Shown: positions 9,463-19,371, numbered from the stretch's first letter. The stretch is 64,000 nt of DNA from an uncultured Colwellia sp. (GCA_913058145.1 CAJXQM010000002.1:124001-188000), one strand, 5' to 3'. Notes: generated by a model not told the origin, from the sequence alone. A program made the numbers and translations.

Positions 9463-11790
9463 ATGAGTTCTAAAATTGAATTGTTAGCCCCAGGTGGCGA
9501 TATAGATGCAATAAAAGCAGCAATCATTGCGGGTGCCGATGCGGTTTATTGTGGTTTAGACACTTTTAACGCGCGAAACCGCGCTGCTAATATTTCTTTT
9601 GATGAACTGGTAGGCGTTATTCGGCTTGCGCATCAGTATGACTGCCAAATATTTTTAACCTTAAACATTATTATATTAGAGCGTGAATTTAAATCACTAG
9701 CTAAATTATTAAGTAAGCTAGTCAATACCACACTCGACGGTGTTATCGTTCAAGATATAGGACTGCTTTATATTTTAAATAAGCATTTTCCTACGCTAGA
9801 CATTCACGCTTCTACCCAATTAACAACGCATAATATTGGCCAAATTCCTTTTCTTAAAAAGTTAGGTGCTTCACGTGTAAATTTATCAAGAGAAATGAAT
9901 TTAAGAGAAATTACCGCCGTTACTGCTGTTGCTCAAAAACATGATGTATTGACCGAAGTATTTGTACATGGGTCATTATGTGTCGCTTTTTCAGGGTTAT
10001 GTTATTCAACCTCAGCCAGTGTCGGTAATTCAGGAAACCGAGGCCGATGCAGTCAAGCGTGTCGTGAAGAGTATGAAACAACGCCATCCGGTAATAACTT
10101 CCCATTAAACATCAAAGACAACTCAGCCTTTTTCGACTTGCCAGAATTAATTGATGCCGGTGTTCACTCATTTAAAGTGGAAGGCCGCATTAAAGGCGCT
10201 AGTTATGTTCATACGGTAATTGATAGTTTCCGTAAACAAATTGATGGTTTTGTTGAAACAGGTAAATTATTAGAAGATGGTGAACGACTCTATAAAGTAT
10301 TTAATCGTGATTTAACCAATAGTTTTTTACGTGGCGATTTAAATCAGTCAATGTTTATTGAAAACCCACGAGATAATTCAAAATATCACGCTATTGATCA
10401 AAGTAACGCAATTTCTGTTGTGCAAATTCATGAGGTAGAACAAAACCTAAGTGATGAAAAAACACAAATAAATATTGCTGTAAATGACAAAATAAAGCAC
10501 TTAAGTGTAGATAAACGTCCTTTATCGCTCACCTTTACAGGTGAAGTTGGCAGCCCATTAACACTAACAGCAATTACTCAAGACTACACAGCAGGTAAAA
10601 CAACCACTGAAGAGCAAACAATTGTTATCCCTACACATAATTTGTTAGTAGCGAGTGATAAAAATTGTATTGATAAAGAGGCGATTAAAAAACGCTTTAA
10701 AGGCTTTAATAATTCACAATTTAATTTAACTGAATTAAACCTTGATGGCATTCCAGAAGGTGTGAATATCCCTTTTAAGAACCTTACTGCTCTCAAAAAT
10801 GAATTATCATTACAATTAAACGATAATATCCCTTTACACCTTGAAGTCATTTTACCTAAGTTAGTACGCCATCCAAAACAAACAGATAATGAAGAAGCGA
10901 CAAGTCACCTTAAAGCAAAGCTATCAATATTAATTAGTGATGAGTTAGACTTAAATTTAATCAATGTGACAGATGCAGACATTTACTTTAAATTACCTGA
11001 CGCTTATAAGCGTGACTGCACTAAATATGTTGCTTTTTTTAATGAGAATCCACGACTTATCCCATGGTTTCCTTCGGTATTAATTGGTAAGGATTTTGAC
11101 GCCGCGTTAAACATTTTGGAACAAGTTAAACCTGAATTAATTGTGACTAACAATACCGGCATTGCAAGTCGTGCTTTTGAGTTAGGCATAAAATGGATAG
11201 CGGGACCATTCTTAAATACCACTAATTCCTATGCTCTATTGGCAATGAAAGAAGCATTCAATTGTGAAGGTGCGTTTATTTCAAATGAAATAAATCATCA
11301 GCAAATGAAAACAATTGCCCGTCCTGAAAACTTTAAATTGTTTTACAGTATTTATCACCCCATTTTATTAATGACAAGTAGACAATGTTTCTTCCAACAA
11401 AGTGTTGGTTGTGAAAAACCCCGTATCGATAATGGCTGTATGCTCTCTTGTGATAAATCTACCAGCATTACCAATCTTAAAGGTATTTCATTCGCTATTG
11501 ATAAACAAAAAGCCGGTTACCCAAGTATTTATAATAATGATCAGTTTTTAAATATGGAAATTATTAACGATTTAGCCCAATTATATGATGGCTTTATGAT
11601 CGACTTAACTAATATAGGCTCTGGTGATAAAGCACCCCCCGATAAAGCCCTACTGATTGAGCAATTTGAACAATTGCTTAAGGCAGACGAAAATGCCAAT
11701 AACGGTTCAGATACACAATTAAGTATTCAAACGACTCTCAACGAATTGGTGCCAGAATCCACCAACGTGCAATACCATAATGGGCTGTAA
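9463..11790 (+). CDS. U32 peptidase family protein (RlhA/YhbU-like)
   Basis: 775 residues. It opens with IELLAPGGDIDAIKAAIIAG and ADAVYCGLDTFNARNRA, a TIM-barrel-like U32 start, then has the U32 signature block EVFVHGSLCVAFSGLCY followed by GRCSQACREEY, which supplies cysteines for a likely iron-sulfur cluster. KVEGRIKGASYVHTVIDS follows. A long C-terminal part contains further cysteine pairs (MTSRQCFFQQSVGCEKP, GCMLSCDKS), matching the larger double-module U32 proteins. E. coli relatives RlhA and TrhP/TrhO-type proteins hydroxylate RNA, so an RNA-modification role is likelier than proteolysis, but this is inference. Monocistronic, with a 271-base upstream spacer in which no other gene is seen. 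Confidence 0.8.
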   Translation: MSSKIELLAPGGDIDAIKAAIIAGADAVYCGLDTFNARNRAANISFDELVGVIRLAHQYDCQIFLTLNIIILEREFKSLAKLLSKLVNTTLDGVIVQDIGLLYILNKHFPTLDIHASTQLTTHNIGQIPFLKKLGASRVNLSREMNLREITAVTAVAQKHDVLTEVFVHGSLCVAFSGLCYSTSASVGNSGNRGRCSQACREEYETTPSGNNFPLNIKDNSAFFDLPELIDAGVHSFKVEGRIKGASYVHTVIDSFRKQIDGFVETGKLLEDGERLYKVFNRDLTNSFLRGDLNQSMFIENPRDNSKYHAIDQSNAISVVQIHEVEQNLSDEKTQINIAVNDKIKHLSVDKRPLSLTFTGEVGSPLTLTAITQDYTAGKTTTEEQTIVIPTHNLLVASDKNCIDKEAIKKRFKGFNNSQFNLTELNLDGIPEGVNIPFKNLTALKNELSLQLNDNIPLHLEVILPKLVRHPKQTDNEEATSHLKAKLSILISDELDLNLINVTDADIYFKLPDAYKRDCTKYVAFFNENPRLIPWFPSVLIGKDFDAALNILEQVKPELIVTNNTGIASRAFELGIKWIAGPFLNTTNSYALLAMKEAFNCEGAFISNEINHQQMKTIARPENFKLFYSIYHPILLMTSRQCFFQQSVGCEKPRIDNGCMLSCDKSTSITNLKGISFAIDKQKAGYPSIYNNDQFLNMEIINDLAQLYDGFMIDLTNIGSGDKAPPDKALLIEQFEQLLKADENANNGSDTQLSIQTTLNELVPESTNVQYHNGL

Positions 11791-11984
11791 TCTATCATTA
11801 ATACATAAAGCGTCTTAATCATAAATAGCTAAGACGTCATGAAAAATGTATCTTGATTGGTAAACGGTTATATAATTTTAAGTTATTATTTAGTAAAGCA
11901 TCATAAAATCCTCCTTAAGTGCTATATACACAATCTATAAATCAATTAGAGTTATCTAACACAATGTTGAATAAGGTGGTTTGA

Positions 11985-12551
11985 ATGTATAAACACATAA
12001 TGATTTTACTCGCATTGATAAATGTTTCTTGTGTTGAACAGCGCACTATCGTTCATACTGAACCATTTTATCAGGGTACAAAAAAAATAAGTTTACTTGA
12101 TAATAAAGGTAAAAAGCTGTTTATAGGTTCTATTAATTTTTCAGCACAACAAGACACGATTCATTATCAAATTGATTTGAAACATAGCGAATTCAAAGAT
12201 TATTTTTTATCGATGAAAGAAATGAAATGCTTAGAAGGACCTGAATTATGGTGCCACCTAGCCTACCCATACGACAACCCAAGAATTATAACAAAATTAG
12301 ATTTTAACTGGCTATCACATGATTTATTATTCATGTATAAAAAGAACTCTGAATTTGGCGCTAACTTTTATAATGGCATCTATTACGATTTTAAACTCGA
12401 ATCAGATCGGTTAATAGGCACCGCAATGGCACTTGATCTTAATCTGTTAGCAGCACCGCCAGAAGATCAGACAAAACAACCGATAACCGTTCATGATATT
12501 GACGAGATGGAAGTAACGAGTCGTTGGTTACCTCAAATAGAAATTAAGTAA
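11985..12551 (+). CDS. Putative lipoprotein of unknown function
   Basis: 188 residues, family not recognised. The N-terminus MYKHIMILLALINVSC looks like a short lipoprotein signal with Cys16 as the possible lipidation site, though the -3 residue (Asn) is not the usual Leu. The rest is soluble and beta-rich looking, with two nearby cysteines (MKCLEGPELWCHLAYPY) that could form a disulfide, which suits the periplasm. An AAGGTGG ribosome site precedes the ATG. Flanked by the U32 gene and xthA in the same direction but with spacers near 195 bases on each side, so probably its own transcript. Confidence 0.7.
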   Translation: MYKHIMILLALINVSCVEQRTIVHTEPFYQGTKKISLLDNKGKKLFIGSINFSAQQDTIHYQIDLKHSEFKDYFLSMKEMKCLEGPELWCHLAYPYDNPRIITKLDFNWLSHDLLFMYKKNSEFGANFYNGIYYDFKLESDRLIGTAMALDLNLLAAPPEDQTKQPITVHDIDEMEVTSRWLPQIEIK

Positions 12552-12747
12552 CCATTCCTATTCTTGTGCTTATTTCAGTAAGGCAAGCGTGAACAAGTTA
12601 CAGATCAGTAACAATACAGAGTACTAGTTGTTACGAGTTGAACTTGCTCAAATAATAGACACAATTAAAATTTTATAAAAATAACTTGCGAGTAAGTTAT
12701 CAAACAAGCAAGATCTCATTAATCTTTTACTTCAGTACTCAAATAAT

Positions 12748-13557
12748 ATGAAAATTATCAGTTTCAACATTAATGGCCTTCGTGCTCGTCTTCACCAACT
12801 ACAAGCAATTATTGATAAACATCAGCCTGATATTATCGGTTTACAAGAAATTAAAGTCCATGATGAAGTATTCCCATTAGAAGCGGTTGAAGCGATGGGA
12901 TATCACGTATATTTTCATGGGCAGAAAGCGCATTATGGCGTTGCTATGTTATGCAAAAAAGAAGCGAGAAAGGTTCAAAAAGGCTTTCCAACTGACGATG
13001 AAGAAGCTCAGCGACGTATGATCATGGTAGAAACAACCAATGATAAAGGTGAAAAAATCACCGTACTTAACGGCTATTTTCCACAGGGCGAAAGTATTAC
13101 TCATGAAACTAAATACCCATATAAACGTAAATTTTATCAAGACTTAATGACTTATCTAAATGAACACCATACTAACGATGAACAAATCGTTGTCATGGGC
13201 GATATTAATATATCTCCACTTGATTTAGATATTGGCATTGGTGAAATTAACCGTAAACGCTGGTTAAAATCAGGTAAGTGTTCATTTCAATTAGAAGAAC
13301 GTGAATGGTTAAAAACACTGATGGATTGGGGCTTTATTGATACCTTCCGCCAACTTCATCCAGTGCGTACTGAACGTTACTCCTGGTTTGACTATCGTTC
13401 TCGTGGCTTTGATGATAACCGTGGTTTACGTATAGATGTTGTTTTGGCAACAAAAACCTTAAGTGAGCAATGTGTCGAATCAGATATTGACTATGAACTT
13501 CGTGGTATAGAAAAACCTTCTGATCATGCACCAATTTGGTCAACATTTAGCGACTAA
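12748..13557 (+). CDS. xthA: Exodeoxyribonuclease III
   Basis: Major AP endonuclease and 3'-5' exonuclease of base excision repair. The 269 residues match the family (268 in E. coli). Seen in order: [15 protein letters not shown] with the metal-binding Asn, [13 protein letters not shown] with the catalytic Glu, [27 protein letters not shown] with the Asp/Asn pair, [19 protein letters not shown], and the C-terminal PSDHAPIW Asp-His. Cytosolic. It is followed after 54 bases by rlmA and may share a transcript. Confidence 0.96.
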   Translation: MKIISFNINGLRARLHQLQAIIDKHQPDIIGLQEIKVHDEVFPLEAVEAMGYHVYFHGQKAHYGVAMLCKKEARKVQKGFPTDDEEAQRRMIMVETTNDKGEKITVLNGYFPQGESITHETKYPYKRKFYQDLMTYLNEHHTNDEQIVVMGDINISPLDLDIGIGEINRKRWLKSGKCSFQLEEREWLKTLMDWGFIDTFRQLHPVRTERYSWFDYRSRGFDDNRGLRIDVVLATKTLSEQCVESDIDYELRGIEKPSDHAPIWSTFSD

Positions 13558-13611
13558 CTTACCGACCGATTTACCTGGTAACTATTTACCGACTAATAAT
13601 AAGATAAATTC

Positions 13612-14424
13612 ATGTCATTATTACCTGCTCATTACCTTTGTCCACTTTGTCAGCAAGCATTAACGCTTACTGACAAAACTTATGCTTGTATAAACAATCA
13701 CAGTTTTGATCAAGCTAAACAAGGGTATGTAAATTTATTACCCGTACAATTTAAACATTCAAAAGCACCCGGTGATAATAAAAACATGGTTATTGCTAGG
13801 CGCGCATTCCTTGATAAACAGTTTTACCAACCATTGGTTGATAAAATGCTCGAACTGTATCAACAATATGGTCAAAGTGATGCGCCATTACTTGATGCGG
13901 GTTGCGGTGAAGGTTTTTATACTCATCAGCACAAAACTATTCATAACCAAGTTTATGGCGTTGATATAGCAAAAGAAACCATAAAAATAGCCGCCAAGCG
14001 CTATCAAAAATGTCACTTTAGCGTGGGTACTTTATCTAAGCTAAGTTTTAGTGATAACTATTTTGGCTGGTTAGCCTCTGTTTATGCCCCTATTTTAGAA
14101 AATGAATTCACACGAGTTTTGCAAAAAAATGGGTACTTATTAACTGTAACACCTGCTGAGCAGCATTTATTTGAATTGAAAGAATTGATTTATCAACAAG
14201 CAAATGAACACGATATAACTAAAACGCCAATTAATAATTTAACGCTCGTTGAAGAACAAAAGTTAACTTACACAATGAACTTTGAACACAGTGATGATGT
14301 GCTAAATTTATTAGCAATGACACCTTTTGCATTTAAAGCATCAAATCAGTTAATCGAAGAAATTAAAGCGATGAGTAAATTTAGCTGTCAGGCTGATTTT
14401 ATTCTAAGACTTTATAAAAAATAA
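13612..14424 (+). CDS. rlmA: 23S rRNA (guanine-N1)-methyltransferase RlmA
   Basis: SAM-dependent enzyme that methylates G745 of 23S rRNA in E. coli. The N-terminus has the RlmA zinc finger: CPLCQQAL, then YACINNHSFD with the last Cys and His, followed by the conserved QGYVNLLPVQFKHSKAPGDN. The Rossmann SAM site is PLLDAGCGEGFYTHQ. Length 270 agrees with the family. Substrate choice G745 versus G748 (TlrB type) follows from the gammaproteobacterial context. Probably co-transcribed with xthA. Confidence 0.93.
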   Translation: MSLLPAHYLCPLCQQALTLTDKTYACINNHSFDQAKQGYVNLLPVQFKHSKAPGDNKNMVIARRAFLDKQFYQPLVDKMLELYQQYGQSDAPLLDAGCGEGFYTHQHKTIHNQVYGVDIAKETIKIAAKRYQKCHFSVGTLSKLSFSDNYFGWLASVYAPILENEFTRVLQKNGYLLTVTPAEQHLFELKELIYQQANEHDITKTPINNLTLVEEQKLTYTMNFEHSDDVLNLLAMTPFAFKASNQLIEEIKAMSKFSCQADFILRLYKK

Positions 14425-14461
14425 ACACCTAAAATGAGTAGTTCAGTTCGCTAGATTAGCG

Positions 14462-14935
14462 CTACTGTTTATTACTAGAAGCATAGGTTAACTGTAATAA
14501 TTGCGCTAAATCTATATATCTTGGTTTAGCAATTGCTAGGTCTGTTAGTTTATTTTGACTGCCCTGCTCTTTTGCTTTCTCTAAACCACTACGATACCAA
14601 GAGGCCAATGTGGGTGGTAATAACTTATCCGCTTTAACGCCTAAAATCACCAAGGCTTGCACGGGTATAGATAATAAAAATAATCCATAAACCAAAGCAA
14701 TTGGTAAGGCATTTAATACATTAGCGATACTACCTGAGCCAAGAAAAAAACCTGATGAAAAATAAAGCTGCATAATAAAAATAAATAATGCCAAAGCAGG
14801 AAAATAGCGGCAAAAAAAACGAGCACTTTGCACTGCTCGATAATCAGCAAAATAACGAACTAATTCTGCCTTTTCTGGCCAAAAATCAATATATTTCTGA
14901 CCTAATTTAATCAGTTGTACTACAGATAAATTCAT
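14462..14935 (-). CDS. yfbV: UPF0208 membrane protein YfbV
   Basis: 157-residue inner-membrane protein. An N-terminal cytosolic part (LGQKYIDFWPEKAELVRYF) matches the YfbV pattern, followed by two hydrophobic helices (LALFIFIMQLYF and ALPIALVYGLFLLSIPVQAL) and LPPTLASWYRSGLEKAKEQG. The E. coli homologue insulates the Ter macrodomain of the chromosome. It ends convergently 38 bases after rlmA and reads away from the large hairpin spacer 14936-15355. Confidence 0.88.
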   Translation of the reverse strand: MNLSVVQLIKLGQKYIDFWPEKAELVRYFADYRAVQSARFFCRYFPALALFIFIMQLYFSSGFFLGSGSIANVLNALPIALVYGLFLLSIPVQALVILGVKADKLLPPTLASWYRSGLEKAKEQGSQNKLTDLAIAKPRYIDLAQLLQLTYASSNKQ

Positions 14936-15208
14936 AGATAAATACCGTAAATTCCTTATACGTACTATAGCAGCTACCTGTTAATAGCAAAAGTAATAGG
15001 GTAAGTTTACTGATAATAATCCTCGGATAAGGTGTTTTCGTAGCATCTATGCTGTGCACGTTGTGTCAATAACAGAGTAAGTTGCTGGGTGCCCAGTTAT
15101 GTAATTGATTTTCTCGATAGTTTAGATAAAAAGTAGATCTAAAGACAATAAATCAAATTTCACACAATCAAAAATAACGATAAAAAGCAAGCGCTTATGT
15201 ATTTAATC

Positions 15209-15265
15209 ATAGATTATTCACAATGATATCCACAGCTTTTGTGGATATCATTGTGAATAATCTAT
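15209..15265. repeat. Perfect inverted repeat, 26-bp arms with 5-base loop
   Basis: Left arm 15209-15234 and right arm 15240-15265 are exact reverse complements around the loop GCTTT. The inner end of each arm holds ATATCCACA, one mismatch from the DnaA box TTATCCACA. The structure is bidirectional. On the plus strand it is followed by a pyrimidine-rich TTTTCTTCTTCTC, so it could end transcription, but no gene reads into it from the left. It is far longer than a normal terminator stem and may be an inserted palindromic element or a regulatory site. Confidence 0.7.
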
Positions 15266-15286
15266 TTTCTTCTTCTCTAGAGTTAA

Positions 15287-15316
15287 TTGATAAAAATCGT
15301 TATAGTAGTTTCTAAT
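15287..15316 (+). promoter_or_regulatory. Candidate sigma-70 promoter for yffB-dapE
   Basis: TTGATA (15287-15292) and TCTAAT (15311-15316) are each one base from consensus and separated by 18 bases, 40 bases before the yffB ATG. Placement just downstream of the big hairpin suits a promoter insulated from upstream reading. Confidence 0.4.
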
Positions 15317-15355
15317 TTTTATATTAATAATTAATTTTCCTGAGACACACAAAAT

Positions 15356-15730
15356 ATGACTAAAACAATCACTTTATATGGCATAAATAATTGTGACACA
15401 GTAAAAAAAGCGCAAAAGTGGCTAACAGCTAATGGCATTAACTATGTGTTTTTTGATTTTAAAAAACAATCTCTAACCAGTGAGTTATTAGCCCAGTTTG
15501 TCGAATTAAATGATTGGAGCACACTACTAAACATGCGTAGTACTACTTACCGAAATTTAAGCAGTGAAATAAAAAACAATTTAACTAATGCGGTTGCTTT
15601 TGAGCAAGTACTTGCCCAACCTACTTTATTAAAACGCCCTTTATTACTCATTGAAACAGATGATTCTCAATGTGTTCCACAACTGCACTTAGGTTTTAAA
15701 ACTGAAAACTATCAAGCAATTTTCCAATAA
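15356..15730 (+). CDS. yffB: ArsC-family reductase YffB (Spx/MgsR-like)
   Basis: 124-residue thioredoxin-fold protein of the ArsC/Spx superfamily. The start TKTITLYGINNCDTVKKAQK has a single active-site Cys with no CXXC, and later RPLLLIETD matches the ArsC-like RP motif. E. coli YffB is likewise encoded directly before dapE, and this pairing supports the name. Substrate not established; glutathione-dependent thiol reduction is the family proposal. A 41-base gap leads into dapE, so co-transcription is likely. Confidence 0.88.
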   Translation: MTKTITLYGINNCDTVKKAQKWLTANGINYVFFDFKKQSLTSELLAQFVELNDWSTLLNMRSTTYRNLSSEIKNNLTNAVAFEQVLAQPTLLKRPLLLIETDDSQCVPQLHLGFKTENYQAIFQ

Positions 15731-15771
15731 AATTTAGCCCTAATTCACACTATTAAAAGCAAAGAGTTAAT

Positions 15772-16935
15772 ATGCAAAACCCAAGAAGCAATGTGATAGA
15801 ACTAGCCATAGATTTACTTTCTCGTCCATCGGTTACGCCTGAAGATGCCGGCTGCCAGCAGCTGATAAAAGAACGTTTAGCCAAGCTTGGCTTTATCAAT
15901 GAAACGATGATGTTTGAAGACACTACTAATTTATGGTCACGTCGTAATGGTGGTATAAAGTCCGATGAAATAGTCTTTTGCTTTGCGGGTCATACTGATG
16001 TAGTACCACCAGGAAATTTAGAACTGTGGAATACTCCCCCTTTTGAACCCACAATAATTGATGGCATGCTCTATGGGCGAGGAACTGCTGATATGAAAGG
16101 TAGCCTTGCTGCTATGGTTGTAGCAACAGAGCGCTTTGTTCATGACTACCCATCATATAATGGTGCTATTACTTATTTAATCACCAGTGATGAAGAAGGC
16201 CCCTTTATTAACGGTACAACGCGCGTCATTGATACGTTAGAAGCGCGTAATGAAAAAATAACCTATTGTATTGTTGGTGAGCCTTCAAGCACAAATAAAG
16301 TAGGTGATATCATTAAAAATGGTCGACGGGGCTCTATATCTGCTGAAGTTGATATTAAGGGTAAACAGGGGCATGTGGCCTACCCTGACCATGTAAAAAA
16401 CCCAATTCATATCGCAATGCCCGCATTAACTGAATTAAGCCAGATCCATTGGGATAATGGTAATGATTACTTTCCAGCAACCAGTTTTCAATTGTCGAAT
16501 ATTAATTCAGGCACAGGTGCTACCAATGTTGTTCCAGGACATTTAACCGCACTATTTAATTTACGTTATAGCACAGAATTAACCGATCAAATCATTGTAG
16601 AACAAGTAGAATCCATTTTAAATAAACACCAACTAGAATACGATATTAAATGGACCTTTAATGGTAAACCTTTTATAACTGAGTTAAACAATGAAAAAGG
16701 TGATTTTTTAACTTCGGTAAGCAACGCAGTAACCTCCGTAACAGGAATACCACCGGTATTGTCTACTTCTGGCGGTACTTCTGATGGTCGCTTTATTGCA
16801 CCGACAGGCGCAAAAGTTATCGAACTAGGCCCATGCAATGCTACCATACACCAAGTAAATGAGTCGGTTGCTTGTGATGACTTAGATAAGCTATGTGATA
16901 TTTATTATGCTTGTTTAAAAGAAGTACTTCTTTAG
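15772..16935 (+). CDS. dapE: Succinyl-diaminopimelate desuccinylase
   Basis: Zinc enzyme that removes succinate from N-succinyl-LL-diaminopimelate in lysine and peptidoglycan precursor synthesis. The 387 residues fit the family. Seen: [13 protein letters not shown] (His and Asp ligands), [15 protein letters not shown] (bridging Asp), [11 protein letters not shown] (catalytic Glu-Glu), a dimerisation domain with [20 protein letters not shown], and late [13 protein letters not shown] with a C-terminal His ligand in [14 protein letters not shown]. Cytosolic. Next gene, an M15 peptidase, starts 18 bases later. Confidence 0.96.
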   Translation: MQNPRSNVIELAIDLLSRPSVTPEDAGCQQLIKERLAKLGFINETMMFEDTTNLWSRRNGGIKSDEIVFCFAGHTDVVPPGNLELWNTPPFEPTIIDGMLYGRGTADMKGSLAAMVVATERFVHDYPSYNGAITYLITSDEEGPFINGTTRVIDTLEARNEKITYCIVGEPSSTNKVGDIIKNGRRGSISAEVDIKGKQGHVAYPDHVKNPIHIAMPALTELSQIHWDNGNDYFPATSFQLSNINSGTGATNVVPGHLTALFNLRYSTELTDQIIVEQVESILNKHQLEYDIKWTFNGKPFITELNNEKGDFLTSVSNAVTSVTGIPPVLSTSGGTSDGRFIAPTGAKVIELGPCNATIHQVNESVACDDLDKLCDIYYACLKEVLL

Positions 16936-16953
16936 TAAAAAATAGAAATAATT

Positions 16954-17718
16954 ATGCCAACAAATAATATAACAATTTTAGGTGATATAAATAAACAATT
17001 GCTGGGTTTAACAGATCAACACATTCATTATTTAACGAATCAAAGCTTAACACAAAATAATGAAAGAACACCGGGTCAAACGTCATCGAGGTCGAATATT
17101 GGCATTCACCAACAAATGAACGTGGCTTTTAAAGCACTCCGACACAGTGCAAAAACAGCAGGAATAGAACTAAAAATTGCCAGTGGTTTTCGCTCCTTTG
17201 AACGACAGCTACAAATATGGAATAACAAGTTTATTGGAAATACTGCTATTAAAAAAGCCAATGGGGAAATAGTCGATATTAGCAGTTTATCTGACTGGCA
17301 AATCATAGAAGAAATTTTACTTTATTCTGCACTACCTGGGGCGAGTAGGCATCATTGGGGCTGTGATATTGATGTCTATGCACCAAATTTATTAGCTAAC
17401 GGAGAATCACTACAACTTGAGCCTTGGGAATATCAACAATCAGGTCCTATGGCTGCGTTATCTTCTTGGCTTACACAACACGCAGCAGAGTTTGGCTTTT
17501 ACTTACCTTATGACTGTTATCGAGGTGGCATTGCCGCAGAGCCATGGCATTTATCTTTTGCGCCACTGGCAACGCAATATCAAGCAACATTTAAACTCCA
17601 AGCATTACAAGCGTGTTTAATAAGCACGGATATTGCTGGTAAAATGGTAATTATTGATAATTTAACCGAGATAGCTAAACGTTATATTAATAATGTAAAT
17701 ACCCGATTAAGTATTTAA
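16954..17718 (+). CDS. M15 family D-alanyl-D-alanine carboxypeptidase-like protein
   Basis: 254 residues with the VanY/M15B zinc peptidase motif set: SGFRSFERQLQIWNNKF, SRHHWGCDIDVYAP supplying His and Asp zinc ligands, and EPWHLSFAP supplying the last His. The family trims D-Ala from peptidoglycan peptides. No signal peptide is visible, which is odd for a murein enzyme: it may act in the cytoplasm on recycled peptides or use a non-classical route. Directly follows dapE, so cell-wall precursor synthesis and turnover are grouped. Confidence 0.85.
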   Translation: MPTNNITILGDINKQLLGLTDQHIHYLTNQSLTQNNERTPGQTSSRSNIGIHQQMNVAFKALRHSAKTAGIELKIASGFRSFERQLQIWNNKFIGNTAIKKANGEIVDISSLSDWQIIEEILLYSALPGASRHHWGCDIDVYAPNLLANGESLQLEPWEYQQSGPMAALSSWLTQHAAEFGFYLPYDCYRGGIAAEPWHLSFAPLATQYQATFKLQALQACLISTDIAGKMVIIDNLTEIAKRYINNVNTRLSI

Positions 17719-17787
17719 GCCATTTTAAATGATCACTTAGTTAGTCTGACGGGTATCAGAAGGCTACAAAACAAAATAGGAAAACTC

Positions 17788-17982
17788 ATGGATAACTGGA
17801 TCGCTTACGCAATGATTACCATTGCTTTTGTAATAATTGTAGGTAATTTTAGTACGTTTCAAAAAAACACTAACCAGAGAATGCGCAAAAAAAACTTAAA
17901 TGATCTCGAAGAAACGCTGCCAAGAAATAATAAAACAGATCATAAAATGCCTACCCTAGATAAAAACAAACTTAAAAAGTAG
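17788..17982 (+). CDS. Small DUF2897 membrane protein
   Basis: 64 residues: one N-terminal transmembrane helix (WIAYAMITIAFVIIVGNFST) followed by a basic, polar tail. It fits the short DUF2897 proteins found beside dapE-region genes in Vibrio, Shewanella and relatives. Preceded by AGGAAAA, a good ribosome site, and closed by the terminator at 18008-18035. Function unknown. Confidence 0.75.
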   Translation: MDNWIAYAMITIAFVIIVGNFSTFQKNTNQRMRKKNLNDLEETLPRNNKTDHKMPTLDKNKLKK

Positions 17983-18007
17983 CAGTAACTTCCTAAATAA
18001 AGCCATA

Positions 18008-18035
18008 AAAAAACGCCAACTAGTCGGCGTTTTTT
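18008..18035. terminator. Bidirectional rho-independent terminator
   Basis: AAAAAACGCC (18008-18017) pairs with GGCGTTTTTT (18026-18035) around an 8-base loop. The A and T tracts on both sides let it work for the DUF2897 transcript on the plus strand and for bamC, which ends at 18055, on the minus strand. Confidence 0.85.
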
Positions 18036-18054
18036 AAAATTTAAAATTTATCAA

Positions 18055-19182
18055 TTAATAAAAAGATCTAAAAGATAAACCTGTCTCCATTACAGGGAAA
18101 ATTCGCTCTAACGTTTCTAATGGTAAAGGCTCACCATCAGCATTATAAATACTAACTGATGTTTGTTGATCCTTATCATCAAGTGGAGCAAGCACAAATT
18201 GATATTTAGCATCATTGACTTCAATAACCGGCCCTTCATCCCCCCAAATAGTATCCCAAATACTTGTTTCAGGTTTAATAAAGGCTACATAATAAGTTTT
18301 ATTACTTTCGTTTAAATCATTAATAGTAAAACCGTGTTTTTCGAAGAAAATAGGCATGTTGTCCCAAAGGTTATTCAATCCCATTTCGACAACATAAGCT
18401 GGCTCTGCCTCACTATTTTCACCTAAAACGACCAATTTCTGATTAGCCCGCATTAAACGGTTTTCACGTTGTTGTAAACGATAATTATAATCGACTTGAG
18501 CAACAACCTCATTAAGCATTAGCATTTCAGCACGCTGTTTATCAATAGGATCTATCGTCTTACTACCGCCGTCATTATCGGTTTTAATATAATCGATTAA
18601 TGAAACTTTTAATGATACGCTTCGCCCATGAGGCTTAAGGAAAAACTCATAACGAAAACGTATACTTGTCGATGATTCAATATCAGTAAATAACCAGCCC
18701 GTTACTATCTCACTATGATACCAATCAGATTCATAAATTTCAGTTTTACTCTGTTTTTTACTTCCTGGTTCATCTTGAGATGATGAATCGACAACCTCAT
18801 AACTAACATCATCAGACTTTAATTGGCTAACAAGTGCATTTTGAATAAAAACCAATAAATCTTTATTTTCAATTGTTTTATCAAACCAAATAATGGCTTC
18901 ATGAGTGCCAGCAATAACACGAGAAGATGCCGCAATTGGCAAAACTAAAGATGGTGCTCTTATATCTACTTTCTCACCAAGAGAGCCTTGATAATTTATT
19001 TTTTTCGTTATTAAAAATTCTTTTTGTGTTGCTGGTTTGTCTAAATTTTTAGGAACAATAAACGCTTTAGATTCATGCTTTTTTGCATAATCAAAATTTC
19101 CCTGTGCACGTTTACTATCAACACTACTACATGCTGACAGCGTCAAACTAAGCACAGAAAAATAAAACAATTGACGACTCAT
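18055..19182 (-). CDS. bamC: Outer membrane assembly lipoprotein BamC
   Basis: Lipoprotein of the BAM complex that folds beta-barrel proteins into the outer membrane. The 375 residues start MSRQLFYFSVLSLTLSACSS, a good lipobox (LSAC, Cys18). After it comes an unstructured segment typical of BamC, then two helix-grip domains (about 90-220 and 250-375) with PAYVVEMGLNNLWDNMPIF and a conserved C-terminal FPVMETGLSFRSFY. In E. coli bamC follows dapA in one operon; here no dapA precedes it and the gene faces the gcvR remnant, so it must use its own promoter in 19183-19371. Confidence 0.92.
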   Translation of the reverse strand: MSRQLFYFSVLSLTLSACSSVDSKRAQGNFDYAKKHESKAFIVPKNLDKPATQKEFLITKKINYQGSLGEKVDIRAPSLVLPIAASSRVIAGTHEAIIWFDKTIENKDLLVFIQNALVSQLKSDDVSYEVVDSSSQDEPGSKKQSKTEIYESDWYHSEIVTGWLFTDIESSTSIRFRYEFFLKPHGRSVSLKVSLIDYIKTDNDGGSKTIDPIDKQRAEMLMLNEVVAQVDYNYRLQQRENRLMRANQKLVVLGENSEAEPAYVVEMGLNNLWDNMPIFFEKHGFTINDLNESNKTYYVAFIKPETSIWDTIWGDEGPVIEVNDAKYQFVLAPLDDKDQQTSVSIYNADGEPLPLETLERIFPVMETGLSFRSFY

Positions 19183-19371
19183 TAAAACTCCTGAGAAAAA
19201 CGATTTACAAAATTAGTATTTATTAGGTAACTCAAATCGTATTTGGTTCAATTTGATACCTATTATTAGCGCACCATGGTACTTGGCTGTTTTTGCAAAC
19301 ACAAGTCATTCAATATTTTTTCTTACTTGTATACGCTATAATACTTTTCTCCCATCAATTTAGGTGTTTTA

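Larger units (their letters stand above)
14936..15355. other. 420-base intergenic region between yfbV and yffB
   Basis: No coding sequence seen on either strand. It lies between divergent genes, so it must hold both promoters. It contains a long perfect hairpin at 15209-15265 and a plausible sigma-70 promoter for yffB at 15287-15316, both listed separately. The remaining part is AT-rich with no further structure that I can support. Confidence 0.6.

Noticed and set aside
11810-11840. Hairpin GTCTTA/TAAGAC after the U32 peptidase gene as a terminator
   Set aside because: Seven-base stem with a 12-base loop and no T tract; too weak to list as a feature.
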